A stretch of DNA of 64,000 nucleotides from Pseudomonadota bacterium (GCA_017860615.1 JAGDMU010000005.1:1-64000), one strand, 5' to 3'; positions 26,560-36,057 are shown, counted from the stretch's first letter. Numbers and translations are program-made. The notes: generated from the sequence alone by a model not told the origin.

Positions 26560-28622
26560 GGTTTACGGGTTTTCCACCAATTCCATGCAATAAAAAAAGC
26601 GCCTAAAACGAAACCCGCTTGATCTGTCAAAGGAATCGCTGCAACCAAAAGTGCTGCCACTGAAGCTGCAATAACACGTTCAAACATATGGAGCGGTGAC
26701 CACAGATAGCCAATCGCTGCACAGCCCCATAAAAAGATTGCAAGAAGTGCTTTTACGACAATGTAAACAACTGCCGTCCATGTCGGATCACCTTGAAGCA
26801 TCAATGCGGGGTCATATACCGCCATAAAAGGTACGACAAACCCTGCAATAGCGATTTGTGTCGCTTTAAAACCTATTTTCATAGCTGAAGCTTTAGCAAT
26901 AGAAGCTGCTGCAAAGGCTGCAAGAGCCACAGGAGGTGTAAGGTCTGCCATAATGCCAAAGTAGAAAACAAACATGTGGCTCACAATAAGGGGAACACCA
27001 AGTTTTAAAAGGGCAGGTGCTGCAATAGAGCTGGTAATGATGTAGTTAGGAATAGTCGGAATGCCCATACCTAAAATCAAACACGCTACCATCGTAAGAA
27101 GCAGTGAAAGAAAGAGACTCTTCTCCCCTACTTCAAGGATAAACCCTGCAAAATTAGATGCCGCTCCTGTGAGCGTTAAAACACCGATGATAACGCCTAC
27201 AATCGCACATGCTATTCCCACACCAAGAGCTTGTTTTGCCCCATCAATGAGCGCAGTTTTCATTGTTCTAAGTGTATCACGACCACCTTGTATCACAAAG
27301 TTAACCACCACTAAAAGAGCAATAACACCCAAAACAGGAACAATGCCCCACTCGATGAACGAGGCAGCGCTTAGACCAAGGGCAAACCAAAAGACATAAC
27401 GCAACGCTGTTTGTGAAATGCGCGCTGCAATCGCTGCACCTAAAATAAGCACTGACGTTAGCGTTAAGCCCATCATACCCGCAAACATAGGGGTGAATCC
27501 GTGAAAAAGCATATACACTAAAGCAGCCAAAGGAAGTGCTAAATACCAGCTTGCTTTGAGCTCTTTCCAAGGATTCGGACATTGGTCGGCGGGAATACCT
27601 AACAGTTTAAGCCTACCTGCTTCAAGATGCACCATCCAAAAAGCAGTAAAATAATACAAAAGTGCTGGAATAATTGCGGCCATAACAATGTCCGAATAAG
27701 GCACATTTAGCGTCTCCGCCATAATAAATGCAACTGCACCCATAACAGGAGGCATGATTTGTCCACCCATCGAAGCTGTCGCTTCAACCGCACCTGCAAA
27801 AATAGAGGTATAGCCAAAGCGTTTCATCAAGGGAATCGTAAACTGCCCAACGGTAAGAACATTGGCAACACCTGAGCCTGAAATCGTACCCATAAGCCCT
27901 GAAGAGATAACGGCAACCTTAGCAGGTCCTCCTTGCGCACGCCCTACCAATCCAAGCGCTAGCGCATTAAAAAGACGAATCATGCCTGCATGTTCTAAAA
28001 ATGTTCCAAAAAGAATGAACAAAAAGATATACGTAGCCGAAACAAGCGTTGGAGTACCTAAAATACCATCACTTCCAAGGTAAAGTTGCCCTACAATTTG
28101 ATCAAACCCAAAACCACGATGTGCGATGGAAAGAGGTAAATACTGCCCCAAAAAGCCATAGGCTAAAAAAGCTCCACAGACAAGTGTGAGCGCCCAACCC
28201 ACCACACGGCGTGCCGCTTCAAAAACAAGTATACTCGCAGCCGTTGCTACAAAAAGGTCCATCGTTGTAGGATCACCTGAACGCTCGATGAGATCGGCTT
28301 CAAAAATGAGATGATAAAAACCAAGCGCAAAACCAAACAAGGAAAGCAACAGATCATACCAAGGGATACTTTGTTGTGTACGTCCTTTTGACGTTGCAGG
28401 GTAAAGCATAAAAATCAAAAACATCAAAAAGCTTACATGTAACGCTCTGATAATCAAGCTTGAAAACGGATGAAACGCCGCAACAGAAATCTGATACGCA
28501 GAAAATGCGAGCGCACCAAACATCACCAAACGTGATGCCCAGCCTAAAAGCTGGCGCTGGTGCCCGTGCTCTTCAAAATCGGAAGCCTCTTCATGGACTT
28601 CTTCGTTTACTAAAGCAGACAT
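26556..28622 (-). CDS. TRAP transporter fused permease (TAXI type)
   Basis: 688 residues with some 16-18 membrane helices. The N-terminal part corresponds to the small DctQ-like subunit and the rest to the DctM-like permease, with GTFLEHAGMIRLFNALA, GLMGTISGSGVANV, ASMGGQIMPPVMGA and ILGMGIPTIPNYI. The start at 28622 is chosen because GAAGGA lies 6 nt upstream; ATG at 28628 and a TTG at 28658 are less well placed. It works with the solute-binding protein at 28683 to take up an unknown, probably organic acid, solute using an ion gradient. Confidence 0.9.
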   Translation of the reverse strand: MSALVNEEVHEEASDFEEHGHQRQLLGWASRLVMFGALAFSAYQISVAAFHPFSSLIIRALHVSFLMFLIFMLYPATSKGRTQQSIPWYDLLLSLFGFALGFYHLIFEADLIERSGDPTTMDLFVATAASILVFEAARRVVGWALTLVCGAFLAYGFLGQYLPLSIAHRGFGFDQIVGQLYLGSDGILGTPTLVSATYIFLFILFGTFLEHAGMIRLFNALALGLVGRAQGGPAKVAVISSGLMGTISGSGVANVLTVGQFTIPLMKRFGYTSIFAGAVEATASMGGQIMPPVMGAVAFIMAETLNVPYSDIVMAAIIPALLYYFTAFWMVHLEAGRLKLLGIPADQCPNPWKELKASWYLALPLAALVYMLFHGFTPMFAGMMGLTLTSVLILGAAIAARISQTALRYVFWFALGLSAASFIEWGIVPVLGVIALLVVVNFVIQGGRDTLRTMKTALIDGAKQALGVGIACAIVGVIIGVLTLTGAASNFAGFILEVGEKSLFLSLLLTMVACLILGMGIPTIPNYIITSSIAAPALLKLGVPLIVSHMFVFYFGIMADLTPPVALAAFAAASIAKASAMKIGFKATQIAIAGFVVPFMAVYDPALMLQGDPTWTAVVYIVVKALLAIFLWGCAAIGYLWSPLHMFERVIAASVAALLVAAIPLTDQAGFVLGAFFIAWNWWKTRKP

Positions 28623-28655
28623 ACTCATTCCTTCAACATTTTTATCTAACACATT

Positions 28656-28675
28656 CAAAAATCCCTAAAATAGGG
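28656..28675 (-). terminator. Hairpin between TAXI binding protein and permease genes
   Basis: On the minus strand CCCTA (28675-28671), a 3-nt loop and TAGGG (28667-28663) precede ATTTTTG. It sits in the 60-bp gap between the binding protein and the permease and may reduce read-through, giving more binding protein than permease. Confidence 0.5.
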
Positions 28676-28682
28676 CTTTAAA

Positions 28683-29624
28683 TTACTTAATAACGCCTAC
28701 TTCTTTGTAGTATCGCTCAGCGCCAGGGTGCAATGGTGCAGGAGGATTTTTCGCCGCATTCTCTAAACTAATGCCCTTTGCTGCGGCGTGTGCTGCGACC
28801 ATCTGGTCTAAGTTTTCAAACATTGTTTTGGTCATCGTATAAACGGTTTTCTCAGACACCCCAGAGTGTGTAACCAAGAAGTTTTGAACAGAGACGGTTT
28901 GAACATCAGCCGTTTGCCCCTCATAAGTGTTCGCAGGAATGATGCCAACTTGGTACGCTGGATCATCGATCTTTTTCACAATATCAGCAGGAATGGTCAA
29001 GAAAACCACTTTTTGGGAAGTCGCAAGATCTCGAAGTGCTGCAACGCCTGCACCAGATGAAAGCAGTGTGACATCAAGCTGTCTATTTTTCATAAGCTCC
29101 ACAGACTCAGCGTAAGAGAGGTACTCAACTTTGGAGAAATCTTTATAACTAATACCCGCTGCTTCTAAAATCTTTTTAGAGTTCAATGCCGTACCTGATT
29201 TTGGAGCGCCTACAGAGATGCGTTTGCCTTTGATATCTGCAAATGACTTGATACCAGAATCCGCAGCTGCAACAAAGTGAATGTAGTTTGGATAAAGTGC
29301 TGAAATGGTGCGAAGCTTATCCAATGGGGCTTTAAAGCCAGCATCCGCATCGCCTTTATACGCATCGGAGAAAGAGTCACCCAAAGAGATGGCAGCTTCA
29401 CCACGTCCTGCTTGAAGTAAGTTGAGGTTTTCAACACTCGCTTTGGTCGCTTGCACCGCCGTTTTAGAATCGGGAATGGCTTTGGCATACATCTGCGAAA
29501 GCGCAACACCTAGAGGATAATAAATACCGCTGGTTCCGCCTGTCAGAACATTGATAAACTCTGCTGCGTATACGGAAACGCTCAAGCATACTGCTGCTGC
29601 ACCTACTAAAAATGATTTTCTCAT
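28683..29624 (-). CDS. TAXI-family TRAP solute-binding protein
   Basis: 313 residues with a signal peptide (MRKSFLVGAAAVCLSVSVYA) and the TAXI signature FINVLTGGTSGIYYPLGVALSQ, plus GKRISVGAPKSGT and the C-terminal LHPGAERYYKEVG. It captures the ligand in the periplasm and hands it to the fused permease encoded downstream. TAXI ligands known elsewhere include glutamate-like acids and sugars; the ligand here cannot be inferred. The ATG has an AAGGAG site 8 nt upstream. Confidence 0.92.
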   Translation of the reverse strand: MRKSFLVGAAAVCLSVSVYAAEFINVLTGGTSGIYYPLGVALSQMYAKAIPDSKTAVQATKASVENLNLLQAGRGEAAISLGDSFSDAYKGDADAGFKAPLDKLRTISALYPNYIHFVAAADSGIKSFADIKGKRISVGAPKSGTALNSKKILEAAGISYKDFSKVEYLSYAESVELMKNRQLDVTLLSSGAGVAALRDLATSQKVVFLTIPADIVKKIDDPAYQVGIIPANTYEGQTADVQTVSVQNFLVTHSGVSEKTVYTMTKTMFENLDQMVAAHAAAKGISLENAAKNPPAPLHPGAERYYKEVGVIK

Positions 29625-29660
29625 CGATTGCTCCTTGTGAAATTTTGATATTACAGTAAA

Positions 29661-29694
29661 GGCTTATTAAGCCCCGTTAGTCTTAATTCTAACG
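29661..29694. promoter_or_regulatory. Inverted repeats upstream of the TAXI operon
   Basis: GGCTTATTAAGCC (29661-29673) and CGTTAG-N8-CTAACG (29675-29694) are adjacent palindromes 37-70 bp before the binding protein start. They are placed as an operator would be; no regulator gene is nearby. Confidence 0.35.
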
Positions 29695-29807
29695 ATCGAC
29701 ACTCAATAAGCTTCTTATAATTTTACTTTAATGCAAATTTCCTTGGAGAATCTAAAAAAGTCACACCTTTAATCGTTTACAGGCAAAATGCTTCGTAGAG
29801 AAACATT

Positions 29808-30407
29808 TTAATAGCCAAGCGCTTCATCCACAAGAATAATCGTCGTACGCCCTTCTTCATCACCGTTGATGTAGGCAAATTTTTTACCAATATTACTCAT
29901 GTTATGACGTGGCTCTTTGCCCATACTAATGGCAATGTTATTCATACGCTCAATGTTCTTAGGACTCGCAACGTCACGGATACGATTAAAGCCCTCTTCC
30001 ACGTTTTCAACCAGTTTGTTAATGCCAGCGATAATGAGCACTTTTTTAGGTCCAAAAATCTGTGCAGCAACTCTGTTTCCACTACCATCAGCATTGACCA
30101 ATTCACCGTTTTTAGTAAGCGCATTGGTGCCACAAATGTAAAGATCAGAGATCAAACCTTTACGTCTCCTCTCAACATTTTCCTCCATGCTAATGCCTGC
30201 TTCATACTGATTAAAAAGTGTGATATCTTTACGTGAAGTAACATAATCATACAGTCCAATTTGCTTTACCGTCGTAGAGCCACCAAAGCCAATACTCATA
30301 TGTGGTTTGATGAAACTCATTGCAACACTCAGTGCCTCTTCTTGACTAGGGACACAAATCAGCTCAAAACCATGCTTTTTATATATTTTTTTCAGTGCTT
30401 CCATCAT
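29808..30407 (-). CDS. LUD domain protein (LutC/LutB-like, DUF162)
   Basis: 199 residues covering one LUD domain: [19 protein letters not shown] near residue 37, the [18 protein letters not shown] core, and [15 protein letters not shown]. Proteins of this type are linked to lactate utilisation (LutC) or occur as stand-alone domains of unknown reaction. No lutA or lutB genes are adjacent, so a lactate role is not supported by context. It starts behind GGAGATAAG and is divergent from yebC. Confidence 0.82.
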   Translation of the reverse strand: MMEALKKIYKKHGFELICVPSQEEALSVAMSFIKPHMSIGFGGSTTVKQIGLYDYVTSRKDITLFNQYEAGISMEENVERRRKGLISDLYICGTNALTKNGELVNADGSGNRVAAQIFGPKKVLIIAGINKLVENVEEGFNRIRDVASPKNIERMNNIAISMGKEPRHNMSNIGKKFAYINGDEEGRTTIILVDEALGY

Positions 30408-30502
30408 CTTATCTCCTTCAATTTTTTGTCAAAATAATACTCTTATTTTCAACAAGGTATAATAAGATAAATTTTATAACACACAAGAAGGAATATACCC
30501 CT

Positions 30503-31213
30503 ATGGGAAGAGCGTTTGAATACCGAAAAGCAGCAAAAATGAAACGATGGGGAAATATGTCACGCGTATTTCCAAGACTTGGCCGTACGATCATGATGGC
30601 AGCCAAAGAAGGCGGTGGAGACCCTGAGAGTAATGCAAAACTCAGAACAGCGATCCTCAACGCTAAAGCGGAAAACATGCCTAAAGACAACATCGATGCC
30701 GCAATTAAAAGAGCGCTTGGCAAAGATGCACAAACCCTTAGTGAAGTCACCTTTGAAGGTAAAGGTCCTCATGGTTCACTCTTTTTTGTAGAGTGCGCTA
30801 CCGATAACAACACCCGTACGGTTGCAAACATCAAGAGTGCCTTTAAAAAAGCAGGTGGAGAGATGCTGAACAACGGCTCTTTGGAGTTTATGTTCTCACG
30901 CAAAGCGGTTTTTGAATTTGCCAAAACAGCAGAGATGGACATCGAAGAGCTAGAACTTGAACTCATCGACGCGGGACTTGAAGAGATCGAGGAAGAAGAA
31001 GGCGTGGTACTCGTTTATGCCGACTACACAAACTTTGGAACACTCAACGCAGCCTTTGATCGCCTTGGCATCACCCTAACCAAAGCAAACCTAGAGCGCA
31101 TCGCAAACACTCCTGTAACTTTTAGCGAAGAACAACTGGTGGATGTTGAAAAAATCATCGAAAAAATCGAAGATGATGACGACGTTCAAGCCGTTTACAC
31201 CAATATCGGATAA
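30503..31213 (+). CDS. yebC: YebC/PmpR family protein (TACO1-like)
   Basis: 236 residues beginning [20 protein letters not shown], the usual campylobacterial form of the YebC start, with [29 protein letters not shown] and [18 protein letters not shown]. The ATG at 30503 follows AAGAAGGA; an in-frame upstream start lacks conservation. Family members act as transcription regulators or as ribosome-associated factors that help translate difficult sequences such as polyproline. It is a stand-alone core gene ended by a strong hairpin. Confidence 0.93.
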   Translation: MGRAFEYRKAAKMKRWGNMSRVFPRLGRTIMMAAKEGGGDPESNAKLRTAILNAKAENMPKDNIDAAIKRALGKDAQTLSEVTFEGKGPHGSLFFVECATDNNTRTVANIKSAFKKAGGEMLNNGSLEFMFSRKAVFEFAKTAEMDIEELELELIDAGLEEIEEEEGVVLVYADYTNFGTLNAAFDRLGITLTKANLERIANTPVTFSEEQLVDVEKIIEKIEDDDDVQAVYTNIG

Positions 31214-31221
31214 CCTTTTTT

Positions 31222-31243
31222 AGGGCTTTACACGTAAAGCCCT
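31222..31243. terminator. Bidirectional terminator between yebC and lysE-like genes
   Basis: AGGGCTTTA (31222-31230), loop CACG, TAAAGCCCT (31235-31243). It is preceded by CCTTTTTT's complement on one side and followed by CTTCTCTT on the other, so it can serve both convergent genes. Confidence 0.8.
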
Positions 31244-31249
31244 CTTCTC

Positions 31250-31864
31250 TTACTTCTGTGTTACAGCCAACTGCACGCCAAGCCCCGCAAAGGTCAATGC
31301 AAAACCTTTTTGTAACCACATTTGTACACGACGCGATTCCATAACGCTGTGACGAAAGCCATGCGCTAAAAGACCATAAATTACAAAAACAACAAACGTC
31401 ATCAGCATAAACACAGCGCTTAAAATTAACATATCTCCCAATGGTGATGTCGTTTCTGGCTTTACAAATTGCGGCAAAAACGCCAAAAAGAAAATGGTCA
31501 GTTTTGGATTGAGGATGTTCAGTAAAAACGCTTTGGTCGATAAGGAAAGTGCGCTTGAGCGTGTTGGTAAAGATTGCGCTTCAAAACCACTTTTATCTTT
31601 CCATGTCATCACCGCAAGATAGAACAAGTATAAAACACCTGCAAACTTTAACACTTCAAACGCAAGCGCACTCGTGTGCATAATGGCTGCTAGTCCAAAA
31701 ATCGTCGCTAAAAGGTGAGGAACAATCCCTGCTGTACACCCTAGTGCGGCATAAACACTGGCTTTTCGCCCTTGCACCAAACCCGTTGATATGGTAAAAA
31801 GAACGCCAGTGCCAGGAATAAGCACAACAATCAATGAGGTAATAAGAAATTCAAAGCTAATCAT
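31250..31864 (-). CDS. LysE/RhtB family amino acid exporter
   Basis: 204 residues with about six membrane helices and the family start FLITSLIVVLIPGTGVLFTISTGLVQGRK (spread over residues 5-33), then LGCTAGIVPHLLATIFGLAA and LNPKLTIFFLAFLPQFV. Such proteins export amino acids such as homoserine, threonine or lysine. The gene stands alone with its own gap upstream. The substrate cannot be predicted. Confidence 0.88.
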   Translation of the reverse strand: MISFEFLITSLIVVLIPGTGVLFTISTGLVQGRKASVYAALGCTAGIVPHLLATIFGLAAIMHTSALAFEVLKFAGVLYLFYLAVMTWKDKSGFEAQSLPTRSSALSLSTKAFLLNILNPKLTIFFLAFLPQFVKPETTSPLGDMLILSAVFMLMTFVVFVIYGLLAHGFRHSVMESRRVQMWLQKGFALTFAGLGVQLAVTQK

Positions 31865-31921
31865 GCAAAAGCTCCAACATAAAAGGATAAAGCAATTTTA
31901 TCACAGATTATCACATTAGGC

Positions 31922-32611
31922 TTATTCTGCTTTCATGTACCCAAGGTCACTCTCATTTTTGAGCCGCTTTACAATACTCTCTTGATAAGAGCTAGCAAGA
32001 GAAGGAATGTCTAAAATCGTTTCAAGAATGCTCTGATACTTCTCAGGCTCACGAAAGGCTTCATTGGCTTTTAAAATGGATATTTGAGGTGTCTTTTGCT
32101 GTATCACTTTGATTTCATCATCCGAACCTATCAGACCCTCTTGCAACACTTTATAATACCATCCTGTAAGCCCGCTGGTAAAAATCTCATTGGTAAAGGC
32201 TTTATGATTCCATCTTCGTGAGATTTTCCAGCATGGTTTGCGTGGCTGTGAGACTTGCAGTATGGCTGTGCCTATCTGATGCACTTCACCTAACATCACG
32301 CTTTGTTCATGCAAACCCGTGATGGTTAAATTCTCAGCCAATGCCCCAAAAGGCAGGCTTTTTTGTTCTAAAAAAGAAGCCCAATGGGCATAATTTTCAT
32401 AGCTGTTGGCAAAGATGGCTTTATCAACGCCACCATGATGAATTGTATCGGCGACCTCATCACCAGAAAAACCCGTAAAATTGGCAAAAAGAGGTGTATG
32501 GCTTACCTCTTTAAACGAAGCACTCTGCCACTCTTTTTCTAAAAAATCTTTCGACTGTGCATCGCCATACGTTTTTGCACGCCCAACTTGTACTGAGAGT
32601 ATTTTTACCAT
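31922..32611 (-). CDS. MOSC domain protein (YiiM-like)
   Basis: 229 residues with GDEVADTIHHGGVDKAIFAN, FGALAENLTI and the MOSC Cys motif QPRKPCWKISRR, the Cys that could carry a sulfur. MOSC proteins bind molybdenum cofactor or sulfur and may act in reductive detoxification of N-hydroxylated compounds. The ATG at 32611 is preferred to a GTG at 32620 because GGAG lies 8 nt upstream. It is a single gene without molybdenum genes next to it. Confidence 0.88.
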   Translation of the reverse strand: MVKILSVQVGRAKTYGDAQSKDFLEKEWQSASFKEVSHTPLFANFTGFSGDEVADTIHHGGVDKAIFANSYENYAHWASFLEQKSLPFGALAENLTITGLHEQSVMLGEVHQIGTAILQVSQPRKPCWKISRRWNHKAFTNEIFTSGLTGWYYKVLQEGLIGSDDEIKVIQQKTPQISILKANEAFREPEKYQSILETILDIPSLASSYQESIVKRLKNESDLGYMKAE

Positions 32612-32702
32612 GATGCTCACTCCTTGATCTTCTTCGCATATTCTAGTACAACATGCTCCATTTTGTTTTGATATGTATCAAAACTCTTTACATATAAAAA
32701 TT

Positions 32703-33467
32703 TTACTTGCTCAATTCCACTTGAAGACGCATCATCGCAACATGCACTTTTCCTTCATCATCCAGCGGACAAATCGTGCAGTATGCCCTAATCCATGCCT
32801 CCATAAACGCTGTTCTTTTATCACTTGGCACACACTCAATAAAAGGAAACCATGTTGTCTCAAGCCATCCTTGAAACGCTTTCACACCTTCATGCACCAT
32901 ATCTTTAAACACTAAGCTTGCATGATGGGTCTTAAACCCCATATCGCGGAGTATTGCCTCATAGGTTTTATCCGAATGAAACGTATAAGGCGACGTAAAC
33001 CCTTCAAAGTAATCCGCATACTGAGGCTTAACCTGCTCAAATGCTTCAAAAACTTTTTGAGCATTGCCCTCGCCTCCCATCTGTAAAATCGCTCTACCAT
33101 TGGGCTTAAGGGCTTTATAGATGCCCAAAAGTACAGCTTTATGGTCTTTTACCCAATGTAAGGCGGCATTGGAAAAGACCACATCAAAGCGTTCATGAAA
33201 ACTCAATGCTTGTGCGTCCATCTGCATAAACGTTGGCTTAGAAAAAGCAGCTTTTGCATACGCAACCATATCGCTGCTAAAGTCGATGCCTACTACTTCA
33301 CCGTTTGTAAGCTGACTCAAGGCATCCGTGATTTTTCCATCGCCACAACCTATATCTAAAATGGATTCATCACCCTTAAGCTCCATCTTTTCAATCAATT
33401 CTTGTGCCCAAACAGCTTGCCCTTTTGAGTTGGACGCATAGTCACTTGCTTTCCATTTTTTACTCAT
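32703..33467 (-). CDS. Class I SAM-dependent methyltransferase (trans-aconitate methyltransferase-like)
   Basis: 254 residues with motif I ILDIGCGDGKITDAL, post-I VVGIDFSSDMV, and FDVVFSNAALHWVKDHKAVL, the pattern of trans-aconitate 2-methyltransferase and related small-molecule methyltransferases. The C-terminal half (WLETTWFPFIECVP) resembles the same group. It starts 15 bp after leuA ends and is likely co-transcribed. Substrate is uncertain; a link to leucine synthesis intermediates is only suggested by position. Confidence 0.8.
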   Translation of the reverse strand: MSKKWKASDYASNSKGQAVWAQELIEKMELKGDESILDIGCGDGKITDALSQLTNGEVVGIDFSSDMVAYAKAAFSKPTFMQMDAQALSFHERFDVVFSNAALHWVKDHKAVLLGIYKALKPNGRAILQMGGEGNAQKVFEAFEQVKPQYADYFEGFTSPYTFHSDKTYEAILRDMGFKTHHASLVFKDMVHEGVKAFQGWLETTWFPFIECVPSDKRTAFMEAWIRAYCTICPLDDEGKVHVAMMRLQVELSK

Positions 33468-33482
33468 TGTTTTTCCTTCAAT

Positions 33483-34799
33483 TTAAAGCTTACACATTTG
33501 TCTAAAGACTTTGAAAATCTCTTCAGCATTCACTTCTATGCCCTTTTCATCGCACAATTTTTGCACTTCTGTGGCGATTTCGATCTGCATCGCTTTGGTC
33601 GTCTCAATACCATAAAACTCTTTAAGCACATACGCCACGCCACTTTTACCCGACTGCGAGTTGATACGCACCACATCGCGGTAATCCCGCTTTATGTCCT
33701 TTGGGTCAATGATAAGATACGGCACGTGCCAATAGCCATCTAACACCACCTTTTGATACTCCATACCCTTCTTTATTGCGTCTTGATGCGTGCCCGAAAA
33801 AGCCGTGTAAATCATAGAACCTACATAAGGGTGACGGGGAGGAATGGTACTGTGTGTCAATGTGATGATCTCCTGCAAAATCGTATCGATGTTATAAATG
33901 TCCAACATCGGGTCAATCCCTTGCGAATAAAGATTAAACGCCATCGTGATTAAGTCAACATTGCCTGCTCTCTCGCCATTGCCCATCAAGGTGCCCTCAA
34001 CTCTTTGCGCCCCTGCCAAGATCGCCATCTCCGCACTTGCAACCGCTGTGCCTCTGTCATTGTGTGGGTGAACACTTAAGATAACCGCATCGCGCTCCAA
34101 CATCTGTTTGCTCATCCACTCGATTCTATCGGCATAGATGTTGGGCGTACACGCCTCTAAGGTGTTCGGCAAGTTAATAACCATCGGTGCATTTTTGGTT
34201 GGCATCCACTCGCTAATAACCGCATTCACAACGTCACGTGCAAATTCCAACTCTGTTTGTGAAAAGCTCTCAGGAGAGTACTGAAACATCACATCGCCTT
34301 TAAATTTTGTCGCCTCTTCTTTGATGATGCGTGTCCCTTCTAACGCTAAAGTGATGATCTCTTCTTTGCTTTTGTTGAAGACAATTTTGCGTTGATTGTC
34401 CGCGGTTGGATTGTAAAGATGGATCGTTACTCTTTTCGCACCTTTGATAGCTTGAAACGTTTTTTTGATGTGTTTTTCAATCGAAGGTGTTAAAACGCTG
34501 ATGCGTACATCTTCAGGTATCAATTTTTGATCGATCAACATTCTACAAAAATCAAAGTCGGTTTGTGAAGCACTCGGATAGGCGATCTCAATCTCTTTAA
34601 ATCCCATCTCAACCAATTTTTGAAAATACGCCAATTTTTTGGTCGCATTCATAGGCTCTACTAAAGCTTGATTGCCATCACGTAAGTCCGTGCTAACCCA
34701 AATGGGTGCTCCTGTGATAATGTTACTCGCCCACTCTCTGTGAGATAAAGGCACCAATGGGTACGGTTTGTATTTTTTAAATGTTTGTGTATTTTGCAT
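33483..34799 (-). CDS. leuA: 2-isopropylmalate synthase, long-type without regulatory domain
   Basis: 438 residues matching the catalytic part of the actinobacterial-type LeuA: YKPYPLVPLSHREWASN, STDLRDGNQALVEPM with the metal Asp, SVHPHNDRGTAVA with the metal His pair, and EGTLMGNGERAGNVD. It condenses acetyl-CoA with 2-ketoisovalerate in the first step of leucine synthesis. The usual C-terminal leucine-binding domain of about 120 residues is missing; the protein stops after FKVFRQMCKL and the next gene starts 15 bp on. A Val/Leu leader peptide and hairpin precede it, so control is probably transcriptional. No leuBCD genes are adjacent. Confidence 0.92.
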   Translation of the reverse strand: MQNTQTFKKYKPYPLVPLSHREWASNIITGAPIWVSTDLRDGNQALVEPMNATKKLAYFQKLVEMGFKEIEIAYPSASQTDFDFCRMLIDQKLIPEDVRISVLTPSIEKHIKKTFQAIKGAKRVTIHLYNPTADNQRKIVFNKSKEEIITLALEGTRIIKEEATKFKGDVMFQYSPESFSQTELEFARDVVNAVISEWMPTKNAPMVINLPNTLEACTPNIYADRIEWMSKQMLERDAVILSVHPHNDRGTAVASAEMAILAGAQRVEGTLMGNGERAGNVDLITMAFNLYSQGIDPMLDIYNIDTILQEIITLTHSTIPPRHPYVGSMIYTAFSGTHQDAIKKGMEYQKVVLDGYWHVPYLIIDPKDIKRDYRDVVRINSQSGKSGVAYVLKEFYGIETTKAMQIEIATEVQKLCDEKGIEVNAEEIFKVFRQMCKL

Positions 34800-34856
34800 A
34801 GTATTATCCTAGTTATTATAATGAGCCAAAATGCTCAAATGTGCCTAAAATCAGGC

Positions 34857-34880
34857 AGAAAAATCTTGCGCCATTGCAAG
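34857..34880 (-). terminator. Candidate leu attenuator terminator
   Basis: On the minus strand CTTGC, loop AATGGC and GCAAG (34880-34865) are followed by ATTTTTCT (34864-34857). It lies about 115 bp after the leader peptide stop and 58 bp before the leuA ATG. Further short hairpins (TGCCT/AGGCA and TGAGC/GCTCA) lie between it and leuA. Confidence 0.55.
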
Positions 34881-34994
34881 AAAACAACAATGAAAAATGT
34901 ATGAAATTGTGCTGATTAGGTAGAGGTATCCTCTGGGCTAAAAAGCCAATTTAAACAATGAACAGTGAAAAATAAATGGGGTGAGTGTGAAGTA

Positions 34995-35096
34995 TTAACG
35001 GAGCTTCAGGAGGAGGACGACGAGGACAGATGCGTTAGAAAATTGCGCTATTGTCTGAGGTTGGTATATGGTTTGATGGGATATAAAAGTTGCCAT
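34995..35096 (-). CDS. leuL: leu leader peptide (LeuL-like), 33 residues
   Basis: The ATG at 35096 follows AAAGGAGA at ideal spacing and the frame ends with TAA at 34995. The 33-residue peptide starts MATFISHQTIY and ends SVLVVLLLKLR: five Leu and three Val codons within its last ten, just before the stop. This is the design of branched-chain amino acid attenuation peptides, in which ribosome stalling at Leu/Val codons prevents a downstream terminator from forming. It lies 196 bp upstream of leuA on the same strand, and its ribosome site abuts the stop of the dehydrogenase gene at 35107. Confidence 0.75.
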   Translation of the reverse strand: MATFISHQTIYQPQTIAQFSNASVLVVLLLKLR

Positions 35097-35106
35097 CGGG
35101 TCTCCT

Positions 35107-35967
35107 TTAAGAAAATTTGTAACGGAAAAGCTGATAGATAGAACTAAAGTCCTCATCGCCCTTGCCCATCATTTTCATTTTGGAAAAAAGCTCTTTGGTG
35201 ACACTTGCGGTGTAAAGCGGACGGTTCAGACTGTATGCCAAGTCTTGCAGACAATGCAAATCTTTGGTAATGGCTGAAGTGCTAAAATGCGGACTAAAGT
35301 CCTCATCGATCAGTTTTTGTGTTTTAGCCGCAAGTACGAGTGACTTTCCGCCACCCGCACCCAATATCTCTAAAAGCTCTTTTTTATCAATGCCACATGC
35401 CTCTCCAAGAGCTGTACACTCAGCAATGGTCGCCATAAAAGAACCCAAACAAAGATTATTGATAAGCTTCATCTTCGCCGCAAATCCAGCTTCTTTGAGA
35501 TGAAAAATAGTCGAAGCAAATTTTTCTAAAAGAGGTTTACATGTAAGAAAGACACTCTCACGACCTGCACAAACAGCGGTCAATTCGCCTTTGCTCGCAG
35601 GTACTACACTGCCTAAAACAGGTGACTCAAGGTAATTGCCGCCTTGTTTTTCCACCATCGCATGAAATTCAATAACATCGTTGAAATGGTTGGTACTAAG
35701 ATCGATGATGGTTTTGCCTTTTAAAGCACCGCTTAAAAGTCCATTTTCCATCGTTAAGACATTTCGTACACCATCAGAGTCAAACAGACACATAAGCACT
35801 ATGTCGCACTTCTCCAAAAGCGCTTTAGGTGAACTTTCACAGACAAAGCCTTTTGCTTCTGCTTTTGACTTTGTACGATTCCAAACGATAACCTCTTCGC
35901 CCATGCTTCCTAAACGTTTTGCGATGGCTGAGCCTAAATTTCCTAGACCTATAAAACCGATTGCCAT
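35107..35967 (-). CDS. NAD(P)-dependent 3-hydroxyisobutyrate dehydrogenase family protein
   Basis: 286 residues: Rossmann start IGFIGLGNLGSAIAKRL, the family segment CLFDSDGVRNVL, ESPVLGSVVPASKGELTAV and the catalytic Lys in AAKMKLINNLCLG. The closest functional groups are 3-hydroxyisobutyrate, tartronate semialdehyde and succinic semialdehyde (GLYR-type) reductases; the substrate is not certain. The leu leader peptide begins 11 bp after its stop, so it may be co-transcribed with leuA. It is divergent from the YheO-like regulator, which may control it. Confidence 0.85.
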   Translation of the reverse strand: MAIGFIGLGNLGSAIAKRLGSMGEEVIVWNRTKSKAEAKGFVCESSPKALLEKCDIVLMCLFDSDGVRNVLTMENGLLSGALKGKTIIDLSTNHFNDVIEFHAMVEKQGGNYLESPVLGSVVPASKGELTAVCAGRESVFLTCKPLLEKFASTIFHLKEAGFAAKMKLINNLCLGSFMATIAECTALGEACGIDKKELLEILGAGGGKSLVLAAKTQKLIDEDFSPHFSTSAITKDLHCLQDLAYSLNRPLYTASVTKELFSKMKMMGKGDEDFSSIYQLFRYKFS

Positions 35968-36057
35968 GTTTATTCCTTGTGGTAATTTTTAGAATTATAG
36001 TCTAATTTAGACACTTTATCAATATAATTTTTCAAAAAGTTGTGTTATGATTTCCCT

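Noticed and set aside
29808-30407. Lactate utilisation operon around the LUD protein
   Set aside because: No lutA or lutB genes or lactate permease are adjacent.
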